Of a stretch of 40,483 nt of DNA, positions 25,619 to 34,055 are shown one piece after another. The position numbers and the translations under genes were made by a program. The notes below the pieces were generated by a model. That model did not search any database. It saw nothing but the letters and a program-made list of their open reading frames with translations, and was not told the origin of the DNA. The DNA lies in assembly GCA_016793845.1 (NCBI GenBank), contig JAEULI010000146.1:1-40483 (forward strand). The letters run 5' to 3'. This stretch comes from Sphingosinicella sp. (GTDB lineage: Bacteria > Pseudomonadota > Alphaproteobacteria > Sphingomonadales > Sphingomonadaceae). Position 1 is the stretch's first letter; each line of letters opens with the position of its first letter.

Positions 25619-26578
25619 ATGGAGATACCGGGCCTCTATCCGCCGATCGAACCCTTCCGGTCCGGTATGCTCGGCGTCGATGCGCTCCATAGCCTTTACT
25701 GGGAGGAGTCCGGCAACCCCGACGGCGTGCCCATCGTCTTCCTGCACGGCGGCCCCGGCGGTGCCGGAGGGCCGGCCGTACGGCGCTTCTACGATCCCGC
25801 GCACTACCGGATCATCGTTTTCCACCAGCGGGGTGCCGGCCAGTCGACCCCGCTCGGTGAGGTGCAGCAGAATACGACGGTGCATCTGATCGGTGATATG
25901 GAGCAGCTTCGTCTCCACCTCAGCGTCGAACGCTGGATCGTGGCAGGGGGCTCGTGGGGATCCACGCTTGCGCTTGCCTACGCGCAGATGTGGCCGGGCC
26001 GTGTGGTGGCACTGCTCGTCAACGGCGTGTTTCTCGGCAGGCGTATCGACATCGAATGGTTCCTGCAGGCGGCGCGGGATTTCTTTCCCGAAGACTGGGA
26101 CCGTTTCGTCGAACATCTGCCGATCGCCGAAAGAACCGACCTTCTCGCCGGATACCACGCGCGCATCTTCAACGAAGATGCCGATGTGGCCGAACCGGCG
26201 GTCAAGGCATGGGCCGCATACGAGGGCTCGCTTGCGGCGCTGCGCAAAGACCCCGCAGTTCTGGGGCAATTCCTCGATCCCGGCTTCGCGCTGGCGTACA
26301 GCCGCATGAATCTCCACTATTTCACAAACGATTGCTTTCTGAACGGACGGCCGATTCTCGAGAACATGCAGAGCCTCTCGCGCATACCCGGCATCGTCGT
26401 GCACGGCCGCTATGATTTGGCAACACCATATCGCTCCGCGGTCCGGCTGGTGCAGGACTGGCCGGCTGCGCGCCTCGTCACGGTCGAGGCGGCCGGTCAC
26501 ACGCGCTATGAAGCCGCCATTGCCGCCGCGCTTGTCGAAGCGTCGGATTCCCTGCGATCTGTGGAGGTGCGCGCGTGA
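25619..26578 (+). CDS. Alpha/beta hydrolase, prolyl aminopeptidase (Pip)-like
   Basis: A 319-residue alpha/beta-hydrolase close to proline iminopeptidase. It has the HGGPGG oxyanion motif, the nucleophile motif GGSWGS with S112, a catalytic aspartate region (GRYDLATP) and a C-terminal histidine (AGHTRYE). Pip enzymes remove N-terminal proline, but many relatives cleave other amides. It is cytoplasmic (no signal peptide). It begins one base after the SDR stop and is coupled to the CocE-like gene by a GTGA overlap. It fits final trimming of peptide fragments. Its substrate could differ from proline peptides. Confidence 0.9.
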   Translation: MEIPGLYPPIEPFRSGMLGVDALHSLYWEESGNPDGVPIVFLHGGPGGAGGPAVRRFYDPAHYRIIVFHQRGAGQSTPLGEVQQNTTVHLIGDMEQLRLHLSVERWIVAGGSWGSTLALAYAQMWPGRVVALLVNGVFLGRRIDIEWFLQAARDFFPEDWDRFVEHLPIAERTDLLAGYHARIFNEDADVAEPAVKAWAAYEGSLAALRKDPAVLGQFLDPGFALAYSRMNLHYFTNDCFLNGRPILENMQSLSRIPGIVVHGRYDLATPYRSAVRLVQDWPAARLVTVEAAGHTRYEAAIAAALVEASDSLRSVEVRA

Positions 26579-28455
26579 CCTGTTCGGAAAATCCTCCGAT
26601 TTTCGACCCCGCCACCGAGCATCTCCCCTACGGGAAACCGCTATACGCAGTGCGGCGCGAGCGCAGCGTACAGGTGCCGATGGGTGACGGGGTGCACCTC
26701 TCAACCGATCTCTACTTCCCGGAGGGCGCGGAGGGAAAACTCCCAGTCATCCTGATCCGGACGCCCTACGACAAGCGTAAGTGGCGCATCGAATATTACG
26801 GCAAGCCCGGCCCTTACTGGTTTGCGAGCCAGGGCTATGTCGTCGCGGTTCAGGACAAGCGCGGGAAATTCGAATCGCAAGGCGTGTACCAATTCTGCGG
26901 CGGCGACGTTCAGGACACGGAAGACACGGTCAACTGGCTCGGCACGCAACCATGGTGCAGCGGCGCCATCGGCATGTTCGGCTGTTCCTATCTCGGCGAG
27001 ATACAGGTTCGCCACGCACCCTTGCGCAACCCGCTGGTCAAGGCACTGTGCCCCCATGCCGCGGGCGGTGCGCTCAGCGCGGCGGACGGGCGTTTCTCCA
27101 ACTCCGCCACGCGATCGGGTGGCACAATGGAACTGGGCCAGATGCTGGCGTGGTTCTACCAATTTGGCAGCAAGGTTGCGTTTCATCCGTCCACGGGCGT
27201 GGATGCCAAAACGATGGACCGCGTCGAGCGCTTCTTTTCCCTCTCGCCGATGGTGAAGCCGCTCGATCTCCGCAAGGCCGCGCAGACGCTGCCGACCATC
27301 GAGATGATGGACGATCCGGACATGCCGCCCGCCGACTGGGTCGATTTCATGACGCGTGATTTCAGCGATCCGTGGTGGAATCAGTTCGGCTTCCTGAACG
27401 GCGACGAGCAGTTCGCGACCCCGGCGCTGCATATCAACAGCTGGTACGACTACGGCGTCGCTCAGACGATCGACACCTGGGCGCTCTTCCAGCGCAATGC
27501 GGTCGATGCTTCGACGCGCGACAATCAGTATCTCGTCATCGCTCCAACCGATCACTGCAAGCATGAGATGGCCTGCAAGTGCACGATGGTTGGCGAGCGT
27601 GCGATGGGCGATGCGCGGTTCGACTTTCACGACCTCTATTTCCGCTGGTTCGAGCGCTGGCTGAAGGGCCGCGAGGATGCGCTCGAAGGTGTGCCCAAGG
27701 TCCAGTATTTCGTCATGGGCAGGAACGAATGGCGCGCGTCCGATTGTTGGCCCCCCATGGGCGCCGAATTGCGGTCGCTCTACCTTCACAGTGAAGGCCG
27801 CGCCAATTCTCGCCGCGGAGACGGCTGCCTGAGTTTTTCAGCGCCGGAAGGCCCGCAGCCGGGCGACAGTTTCGTCTACGATCCCGGCGATCCGGTCCCG
27901 TCCCACGGCGGCCCTGTCTGCACGACAGGGGATGCCGGCATGGAGGGAAGTTTCGATCAGCAGCGTATCGAGGAGCGCCACGATATCCTGGTCTATTCAA
28001 CACCCCCGCTTGAGGAGGGCATCGAGATCAGCGGCCCGATCCGCGTTGTTCTCTGGGTATCCTCAAGCGCGGTCGATACGGATTTCACGGCAAAGCTCGT
28101 GGATGTTCATCCAAGCGGCAAAGCCTTCAACATTCAGGAGGGCATATTGCGTGCCCGCTATCGCGAAGGCTTCGATCGCGAAGCTCGAATGATATCAGGC
28201 GAAATCTACCGGATCGAAATCGATCTCCAGGCAACCAGCAACTGGTTCGCACCCGGACACCGCATCAGGCTGGACGTATCAAGCAGCAACTTCCCCCGTC
28301 ACGACAGGAACATGAACACGGGCGGAAAGAACTATGATGAAGCGGATTTTATCACGGCAACGAATGTGATTCATCACGACAGGGAACACCCCTCAAGAAT
28401 CATGGTGTACGTGCTGGAGGAAGCAGCGAAAGGTGGCCGAGGCGTCGACATTTAA
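26575..28455 (+). CDS. CocE/NonD-family hydrolase (X-Pro dipeptidyl-peptidase S15 fold)
   Basis: A 626-residue hydrolase of the cocaine-esterase/X-prolyl-dipeptidyl-peptidase family. An N-terminal alpha/beta-hydrolase domain carries nucleophile S138 in GMFGCSYLGE, a catalytic Asp/His region is at APTDHCKHEM, and a C-terminal jelly-roll domain (about 470-626) ends in SSSNFPRHDRN. Family members hydrolyse esters, beta-lactam amides (glutaryl-7-ACA acylase relatives) or X-Pro peptides. The GTG start at 26575 overlaps the Pip stop (GTGA). It is the last gene of the operon, followed by a bidirectional terminator. No signal peptide is visible, implying cytoplasmic action. Confidence 0.9.
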   Translation: MTCSENPPIFDPATEHLPYGKPLYAVRRERSVQVPMGDGVHLSTDLYFPEGAEGKLPVILIRTPYDKRKWRIEYYGKPGPYWFASQGYVVAVQDKRGKFESQGVYQFCGGDVQDTEDTVNWLGTQPWCSGAIGMFGCSYLGEIQVRHAPLRNPLVKALCPHAAGGALSAADGRFSNSATRSGGTMELGQMLAWFYQFGSKVAFHPSTGVDAKTMDRVERFFSLSPMVKPLDLRKAAQTLPTIEMMDDPDMPPADWVDFMTRDFSDPWWNQFGFLNGDEQFATPALHINSWYDYGVAQTIDTWALFQRNAVDASTRDNQYLVIAPTDHCKHEMACKCTMVGERAMGDARFDFHDLYFRWFERWLKGREDALEGVPKVQYFVMGRNEWRASDCWPPMGAELRSLYLHSEGRANSRRGDGCLSFSAPEGPQPGDSFVYDPGDPVPSHGGPVCTTGDAGMEGSFDQQRIEERHDILVYSTPPLEEGIEISGPIRVVLWVSSSAVDTDFTAKLVDVHPSGKAFNIQEGILRARYREGFDREARMISGEIYRIEIDLQATSNWFAPGHRIRLDVSSSNFPRHDRNMNTGGKNYDEADFITATNVIHHDREHPSRIMVYVLEEAAKGGRGVDI

Positions 28456-28458
28456 GCA

Positions 28459-28514
28459 AAAAAGTCGATCGCGGTGGGAAGGGGTATGCCCCCTTTCGCC
28501 AAGATCGGCTTTTT
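28459..28514. terminator. Bidirectional intrinsic terminator
   Basis: Twelve-base arms AAAAAGTCGATC (28459-28470) and GATCGGCTTTTT (28503-28514) pair with a single G-T wobble. They enclose an inner stem pairing 28477-28484 with 28490-28497. The A tract on the left and the T tract on the right let it stop transcription from both sides. It lies between the convergent CocE-like gene and kdpE, as expected. Confidence 0.75.
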
Positions 28515-28680
28515 CTTGAGCCTGATTTATTCGCGAAGCCAGCCAGTCAAAAACGGTGTTGCTTTGCCCCGCTGCTCGGGGCGTCCCATCGCAAGCATGT
28601 ACGGGTGCAAGGTCTGTTTGCCTGGAAATCGAGCTGCCGCTCATTGGCGTAGAGGAGGGCAGTGACATCCACTCGACCGG
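28515..28680. other. Unassigned intergenic segment between terminator and kdpE
   Basis: Short open frames exist here (for example plus strand 28474-28665, 63 residues), but none has a convincing ribosome-binding site or resembles a family I recognise. The composition looks less typical of the flanking genes, and the segment could be the remnant of a lost gene or mobile element. No terminal repeats or target duplication can be defined. Confidence 0.35.
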
Positions 28681-29373
28681 CTATTCCAGCACACGCAATC
28701 TGTAGCCGACGCCTGGCTCGTTGGTGATGAGCCGCGGTTGTGCCGGGTCGGGTTCGAGCTTCTGGCGCAGGTTGCGGACGACGATACGGAGATAATCGAC
28801 GCGCTGCTCCTGCGCTGGACCCCAGACGTTGCGCAGCAGCTGTGCGTGGCTGATCACCCTGTCGGGGTAGCGCGCCAGCGCGGCGAGCACGTCGTACTCC
28901 TTGGGCGTGACGTGCACTTCCGTGCCCGCGCGAAGGATGCGGCGGCGGGTCAGATCGATCTCGACATCTCCGATGACGATGCGCGTCTGTCCGGCTTCTC
29001 CTGACTGACGGTGCCGCAGCACCGTACGAATACGGGCGAGGAGTTCCTCCGTATCGAACGGCTTCGTCAGATAGTCGTCAGCACCGAGATCGAGCGCGGC
29101 GACCTTCTCTGCCGTATCCTCGCGCGCGGAGATGACGATCACGCCCGCAGCGGAACGCGCACGGATGATCTGGATGAGCTCGATCCCGTCCCGGTCGGGG
29201 AGGCCGAGATCGAGCAGAACCGCGTCCGGCTTCTCGATGTCGAGCAGCGACAGCCCCTCGCGCGCCGACGCCGCTTCGCTGACGGCATGGCCCGCCCGCT
29301 GCAGCGCCGCGCGCACGAGCCTGCGGATATGCGGATCGTCTTCGACGACGAGAATGCGCGCGGTTGCCGACAT
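28681..29373 (-). CDS. kdpE: KdpE, OmpR-type response regulator of the Kdp potassium system
   Basis: A 230-residue OmpR/PhoB-family regulator. The receiver domain has acidic residues in VVEDD, phosphoacceptor D55 in LLDLGLP and K104 in YLTKPF. The C-terminal winged helix ends GVGYRLRVLE. KdpE, phosphorylated by KdpD under low potassium or osmotic stress, activates kdpFABC. Assignment rests on its place right after kdpC (9 bases) and on full-length similarity. It is the last gene of the minus-strand kdp operon, and its partner kdpD is divergent about 5 kb away. Confidence 0.95.
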   Translation of the reverse strand: MSATARILVVEDDPHIRRLVRAALQRAGHAVSEAASAREGLSLLDIEKPDAVLLDLGLPDRDGIELIQIIRARSAAGVIVISAREDTAEKVAALDLGADDYLTKPFDTEELLARIRTVLRHRQSGEAGQTRIVIGDVEIDLTRRRILRAGTEVHVTPKEYDVLAALARYPDRVISHAQLLRNVWGPAQEQRVDYLRIVVRNLRQKLEPDPAQPRLITNEPGVGYRLRVLE

Positions 29374-29382
29374 GACCCCTTT

Positions 29383-29946
29383 TTAGGGCTGCGATGAAGC
29401 CTGGTCGAGCGCGAGGTTTAGAGCGAGCACGTTCACGCGCGGCTCGCCGATTATGCCTGCGAGGGGGGCTTCGGTGTGGGCTGCAACGAGCGCCTCCATC
29501 TCCGCTGTGGCCAGCCCGCGTGCTTCTGCGATGCGCACGATCTGGAACCGTGCGGCGGCAGGGCTGATGTGCGGATCGAGGCCTGAGCCCGATGTGGTGA
29601 CGAGATCGGCGGGAACTCCCGAGCCCGAGACATCGGCCTTGATGCGCTCGACGAGTGCTTTCGATGTCGGCCCCAGGTTAGACCCTGAGGACGCGAGTGC
29701 ATCATAGCCGCTGCCCGCGGCGGAGGGGCGGCCGTGGAAATAGCGGGGTGAGACGAAGCGCTGTCCGATGAGCGTGGAGCCGACGACTTGCCCGTCACGC
29801 TCGATGAGGCTGCCGTTTGCTTGGCGCGGGAACAGGGCCTGACCGATACCAGTGAGACCTAGCGGGTAGAGGATGCCGAGCAGGAGTGCGAACAGCAGTG
29901 TCAGCGCCAAAGCGGGGCGGAGGGCGGTGCGGAGATCGGAGAGCAT
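29383..29946 (-). CDS. kdpC: KdpC, potassium-transporting ATPase accessory subunit
   Basis: A 187-residue subunit with one N-terminal transmembrane helix ([23 protein letters not shown]) and a large soluble domain containing the conserved [15 protein letters not shown] and [14 protein letters not shown] blocks. KdpC stabilises the KdpFABC complex and is thought to help potassium/nucleotide coupling. It starts at ATG 29946, 11 bases after the kdpB stop. The in-frame sequence upstream of it is a shadow of kdpB. Confidence 0.97.
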   Translation of the reverse strand: MLSDLRTALRPALALTLLFALLLGILYPLGLTGIGQALFPRQANGSLIERDGQVVGSTLIGQRFVSPRYFHGRPSAAGSGYDALASSGSNLGPTSKALVERIKADVSGSGVPADLVTTSGSGLDPHISPAAARFQIVRIAEARGLATAEMEALVAAHTEAPLAGIIGEPRVNVLALNLALDQASSQP

Positions 29947-29957
29947 GGGGTTATCCT

Positions 29958-31982
29958 TCAGGCAAGACCGATACTGGTGACGGCAAGGTCGATGAGCTTG
30001 ATGCCGATGAATGGCGCGACGAGACCGCCGAGGCCGTAGACCGCGAGATTGCGGGCGAGGAGCGGCCCGGCCGCCATCGGGCGATAGCGGACGCCCTTCA
30101 GCGCCAGCGGTACGAGACAGGGGATGATGAGCGCGTTGAAGATGATCGCCGACAGGATCGCGCTTTCGGGCGAACCGAGCCCCATGACGTTGAGCACGCC
30201 GAGCCCCGGATAGAGCACCACGAACATCGCCGGAATGATCGCGAAATATTTCGCGACGTCGTTCGCGATGGAAAAGGTGGTGAGCGCGCCGCGCGTCATC
30301 AGGAGCTGTTTCCCGAGGCCGACGATCTCGATCAGCTTCGTGGGATCGCTGTCGAGATCGACCATGTTGCCTGCCTCGCGCGCCGCCTGCGTGCCCGTGT
30401 TCATGGCAACACCGACATCGGCCTGCGCGAGCGCGGGCGCGTCGTTGGTGCCGTCGCCGCACATGGCGACGAGACGCCCGCCCGCCTGCTCGCGGCGGAT
30501 GAGCGCGAGCTTGTCCTCCGGCGTCGCTTCGGCCAGGAAATCGTCGACCCCCGCCTCGGCGGCAATCGCCGCGGCGGTGAGCGGATTGTCGCCGGTGATC
30601 ATCACCGTGCGGATGCCCATGCGGCGAAGCTCCGCGAAGCGTTCGCGCACGCCCGCCTTCACGACGTCCGAGAGCGCGACGGCACCGAGCAGACGCCCAT
30701 CGCGCACGACGGCGAGCGGTGTGGCGCCCGAACGGGCGATCTCGCTGGTGATGCGCGTGAGTTCGGCCGCCGCAGGCGTATCGGCAAGCGCGGGCTCCGC
30801 CTTCAGGATGGAATCGACGGCGCCCTTCCGAATGATGCTGCCCGCAACCTCGATCCCCGACACGCGCGTCTGCGCCGTGAACGGGATCACGCGCGCCTCC
30901 GCCGGGAGCGTGCGCGTGGTGACGGCATAGCGTTCGCGCGCCAGCACGACGATCGAGCGGCCTTCCGGCGTCTCGTCGGCAAGGCTCGCGAGTGTTGCGG
31001 CGTTCGCCAGCGTTTCCACGTCGATGCCGGTGAGCGGACGGAACGCACTCGCCTGACGGTCGCCGATGGTGATCGTGCCCGTCTTGTCGAGCAGCAGCAC
31101 GTCGACGTCGCCGGCGGCTTCCACCGCGCGGCCGGATTTTGCGAGCACGTTGAAACGCACAAGCCGGTCCATGCCCGCGATGCCGATCGCGGAGAGCAGC
31201 GCGGCGATCGTGGTGGGGATGAGCGTGATGAGCAGTGCCGCCAGCACCGCGACGGGAACGCTGCCGCCCGCATAATCCGCAAAGCCGGGAATCGTGGACA
31301 CGGCGATCAGGAAGATGATGGTGAGACCGACGAGCAGGATCGTGAGCGCGATCTCGTTGGGCGTCTTCTTCCGCTCGGCGCCTTCCACGAGGGCGATCAT
31401 CCGGTCGAGAAAGCCGTGCCCCGGTTCCTGCGTGACGCGCACCTTGATGCGGTCAGAAATGACGCGCGTGCCCGCGGTGACGGCGCTGCGGTCGCCGCCC
31501 GCCTCGCGGATCACCGGCGCGCTCTCGCCGGTGATCGCGGCTTCGTTCACCGAGGCGACGCCCTCCACGACCTCGCCGTCGGCCGGTATGAGATCGCCGG
31601 TTTCGACAAGGACGAGTTCGCCCTTCCCAAGCTGCGCCGCCCCGACGATCTCGTAGATATCGCCGACGCCCACGAGCAGTTTCGCCTTGAGCTCCGACTT
31701 GGTGGCGCGCAGCGATGCCGCCTGCGCTCGCCCGCGCCCTTCGGCAAGCGCCTCCGCGAAGGTGCCGAACAGCACGGTGAGCCAGAGCCACACGATGAGC
31801 TGCATCTGGAACGGCATGGAGAGGCGCTCCCCGCCGACGGCGAGGAGCACGGTGAGCAGCAGCGCGACGACCGCCGTGGTGAACAGCACCGGATTGCGCA
31901 CGAGCTGGCGCGGATCGAGCTTCAGCACCGCATCGCGCATCGCGGGGAACACGAGGTCGGCCGAGAACATGGATTTGGTCAT
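29958..31982 (-). CDS. kdpB: KdpB, P-type ATPase subunit of the Kdp potassium pump
   Basis: A 674-residue P-type ATPase. It has the actuator motif TGES (151-154), phosphorylation site D299 in DKTGTIT, the [10 protein letters not shown] hinge motif and about seven transmembrane helices. It hydrolyses ATP to drive potassium uptake through KdpA. The TGES serine whose phosphorylation inhibits the E. coli pump at high potassium is retained. It lies 12 bases after kdpA and is of the usual family length. Confidence 0.98.
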   Translation of the reverse strand: MTKSMFSADLVFPAMRDAVLKLDPRQLVRNPVLFTTAVVALLLTVLLAVGGERLSMPFQMQLIVWLWLTVLFGTFAEALAEGRGRAQAASLRATKSELKAKLLVGVGDIYEIVGAAQLGKGELVLVETGDLIPADGEVVEGVASVNEAAITGESAPVIREAGGDRSAVTAGTRVISDRIKVRVTQEPGHGFLDRMIALVEGAERKKTPNEIALTILLVGLTIIFLIAVSTIPGFADYAGGSVPVAVLAALLITLIPTTIAALLSAIGIAGMDRLVRFNVLAKSGRAVEAAGDVDVLLLDKTGTITIGDRQASAFRPLTGIDVETLANAATLASLADETPEGRSIVVLARERYAVTTRTLPAEARVIPFTAQTRVSGIEVAGSIIRKGAVDSILKAEPALADTPAAAELTRITSEIARSGATPLAVVRDGRLLGAVALSDVVKAGVRERFAELRRMGIRTVMITGDNPLTAAAIAAEAGVDDFLAEATPEDKLALIRREQAGGRLVAMCGDGTNDAPALAQADVGVAMNTGTQAAREAGNMVDLDSDPTKLIEIVGLGKQLLMTRGALTTFSIANDVAKYFAIIPAMFVVLYPGLGVLNVMGLGSPESAILSAIIFNALIIPCLVPLALKGVRYRPMAAGPLLARNLAVYGLGGLVAPFIGIKLIDLAVTSIGLA

Positions 31983-31994
31983 GGGAGTTGTCCC

Positions 31995-33698
31995 TCAGAA
32001 GAGGTCGCCGCGCAGCATCGCGACATGGTCCGCAACCGGACCGAGCACGAGGCTGGGGAGGAAGGTGAGGCCGCCGACGATGAGGATGATCCCGACGAGG
32101 AGACCGATCCACAGCGCGCCCGTGGTGGGAAACGAACCCGCGGTTGCGGGCGTATATTTCTTCGCGGCGAGGCTGCCCGCGATGGCGAGCACGGGCACGA
32201 TCACGAAGAACCGCCCGAGCCACATCGCGATGCCGAGAAGGGCATTGTACCACGGCGTACCCGCGGTAAGCCCGGCAAAAGCCGAGCCGTTGTTCCCGGC
32301 GGCGGACGTGAAGGCATAGAGGATTTCCGAAAAGCCGTGCGGCCCCTTGTTGAGCGGGCCCGCGAGGCCTGCCGTGTTTACCGCGCTCAGTGCCGTGAGA
32401 CCGAGAATGGCGAGCGGCAGGACGGCGATCGCGAGCACGGCGAGCTTCACCTCGCGTGCCTCGATCTTCTTGCCGACATATTCGGGCGTCCGCCCGACCA
32501 TCAGCCCGGCAACGAACACGGCGAGCAAGGCGAACAGCAGGAAGCCGTAAATGCCCGCGCCGACGCCGCCCACAACGACCTCGCCAAGCTGCATGTTGAA
32601 CAGCGGGATCAGGCCGCCGAGCGGCGTGAAGCTGTCGTGCATGGCGTTGACGGCGCCGCACGAGGCGGCCGTGGTGACGACCGCGAAGAGTGCCGAAGCG
32701 GCAATGCCGAAGCGAACCTCCTTGCCTTCCATGTTGCCGCCGGAAATGCCGAGGCCGTGCAGGATCGGATTGCCCGCGGCCTCCTGCCAATAGGTGATGC
32801 TGACGCCCGCGACGAACAGCACGAGCATGGCGGCGAGGATCGCCCAGCTCTGCCGCGTGTTGCCCACGGCCTTGCCGAACGTCCACGTGAGGCCGACGCC
32901 GATCGCGAAGATCGACAGCATCTGTACGAGGTTCGTGAGCGCACCCGGATTTTCGAACGGGTGCGCGCTGTTCGCATTGAAGAAGCCGCCGCCGTTGGTG
33001 CCGAGCATCTTGATCGCTTCCTGGCTGGCAACGGGCCCGAGTGCGATCGTCTGCTTTGCGCCTTCCAGCGTGACGGCATCGACCGAGGCGGCAAGCGTTT
33101 GCGGTACGCCGCTCGCGATCAGGTACACGGCATAAACGAACGCGATCGGCAGCAGCAGATAGAGCGTGATGCGCGTGATATCCGCCCACACGTTGCCCAC
33201 CGTGGCGGCTTCGCGCCGCGCGAAGCCGCGAAACAGCGCGAAGGCGACCGCAATGCCCGTCGCGGCCGACAGGAAATTGTGGATGGCGAGGCCAAGCATT
33301 TGGGAGAGGTTGGAAAGCGCCACTTCGCCCGAATACCACTGCCAGTTGGTGTTGCTGGTGAAGCTGATCGCGGTGTTCATCGCGCCGTCCGGCCCCAGCG
33401 CTGCAAGGCCGCGCGGGTTCAGCGGCAGCACGTCCTGAAGCCGCAGCACCGCATAGGTGAACAGCAGGAGCGCCAGATTGAACAGGATGAGATGCAGCGC
33501 ATAGCGCCGCCAGCCCTGCTCCGTTGAGGGGTCGATCCCCGCGAGTCTGTAGAAGCCGTTTTCAACTGGCCCCAGAATGCGGTGAAGCGGTGTCCGCCGC
33601 CCTTCGTAAAGCGCGAACAGCCACAGGCCCATCGGCTTGGCGAGGGCCAGCAGCAGGCCCACGAACAGCGCGATGAGCGCCCATCCCTGGTAGGTCAT
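31995..33698 (-). CDS. kdpA: KdpA, potassium-binding and translocating subunit
   Basis: A 567-residue membrane protein with the four selectivity-filter-like loops of the KdpA/SKT superfamily: [29 protein letters not shown] and [10 protein letters not shown]. It carries potassium from the periplasm towards KdpB. I chose the ATG at 33698 ([12 protein letters not shown]). The preceding in-frame 28 residues come from the kdpF region. It follows kdpF by 13 bases. Confidence 0.98.
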   Translation of the reverse strand: MTYQGWALIALFVGLLLALAKPMGLWLFALYEGRRTPLHRILGPVENGFYRLAGIDPSTEQGWRRYALHLILFNLALLLFTYAVLRLQDVLPLNPRGLAALGPDGAMNTAISFTSNTNWQWYSGEVALSNLSQMLGLAIHNFLSAATGIAVAFALFRGFARREAATVGNVWADITRITLYLLLPIAFVYAVYLIASGVPQTLAASVDAVTLEGAKQTIALGPVASQEAIKMLGTNGGGFFNANSAHPFENPGALTNLVQMLSIFAIGVGLTWTFGKAVGNTRQSWAILAAMLVLFVAGVSITYWQEAAGNPILHGLGISGGNMEGKEVRFGIAASALFAVVTTAASCGAVNAMHDSFTPLGGLIPLFNMQLGEVVVGGVGAGIYGFLLFALLAVFVAGLMVGRTPEYVGKKIEAREVKLAVLAIAVLPLAILGLTALSAVNTAGLAGPLNKGPHGFSEILYAFTSAAGNNGSAFAGLTAGTPWYNALLGIAMWLGRFFVIVPVLAIAGSLAAKKYTPATAGSFPTTGALWIGLLVGIILIVGGLTFLPSLVLGPVADHVAMLRGDLF

Positions 33699-33711
33699 CG
33701 GGAGGTTCCGA

Positions 33712-33801
33712 TCAGAAGCGCTCGGGCCGCAGCAACGCGGCCACGAGATAGAGGAGAAGGCCGAGCGCGGTTGCGCCGGCAAGGATCAGGTGCAGGGTCA
33801 T
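33712..33801 (-). CDS. kdpF: KdpF, small membrane stabilising subunit
   Basis: A 29-residue hydrophobic peptide beginning [18 protein letters not shown] and ending LLRPERF. The single transmembrane helix and the conserved RPE(R/K)F tail are diagnostic of KdpF, which stabilises KdpFABC. It is too short for routine gene calling. The stop is 13 bases before kdpA, and the start is 11 bases after a second tiny gene. Confidence 0.93.
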   Translation of the reverse strand: MTLHLILAGATALGLLLYLVAALLRPERF

Positions 33802-33812
33802 GGGCTGCGCCT

Positions 33813-33896
33813 TCACGCGTCGTCGCAAACGCGGACGAGCGCCAGCGTCGCAAGAACCAGCCCGCCCAGCAGGGCGAGCCATGGCAGGTCCGGCAT
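33813..33896 (-). CDS. 27-residue single-helix membrane peptide preceding kdpF
   Basis: The frame encodes a 27-residue peptide starting MPDLPWLALLGGLVLATLAL and ending RVCDDA. It has one hydrophobic helix and a charged tail. GGAG lies seven bases before the ATG, a proper ribosome-binding site. It is the first reading frame of the kdp operon, spaced 11 bases from kdpF like its neighbours (11-13 bases). I recall similar unnamed peptides before kdpF in other proteobacteria but cannot verify that here. A structural or regulatory role in the Kdp complex is inferred only from position and topology. Confidence 0.65.
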   Translation of the reverse strand: MPDLPWLALLGGLVLATLALVRVCDDA

Positions 33897-34055
33897 GATG
33901 AATCTCCGTGTGAGCGCCTTCATGGCGCAGCCCACGAGATAGGCGTTGCCGCCATTAAGGTTCGACGGCGAATGGGGGCCTTTGGCATTAAGATTTCATA
34001 GTGAAGCCTGCCCCGCCGTGGTGTTTGCACGCGGCACGGTCTAGATTTCAGGGCG
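33897..34055. promoter_or_regulatory. Divergent kdp promoter region with ATTAAG direct repeats
   Basis: The gap between the kdpF operon and kdpD holds two similar 14-mers, CCATTAAGGTTCGA (33952-33965) and GCATTAAGATTTCA (33985-33998). They are in direct orientation with a 33-base period, close to three helical turns. Tandem direct repeats are what an OmpR-family dimer such as KdpE binds, so they are candidate KdpE sites. No clear sigma70 promoter was recognised. Confidence 0.45.

Noticed and set aside
28474-28665. A 63-residue plus-strand frame and overlapping minus frames as a gene or transposase fragment
   Set aside because: No ribosome-binding site and no recognisable motif; it partly overlaps the terminator. 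Kept only as an unassigned segment.
29886-33527. A 1213-codon plus-strand open frame opposite kdpA/kdpB
   Set aside because: It is antisense to clear kdp genes, is charge-rich and low in complexity, and results from GC-biased codon use on the opposite strand.
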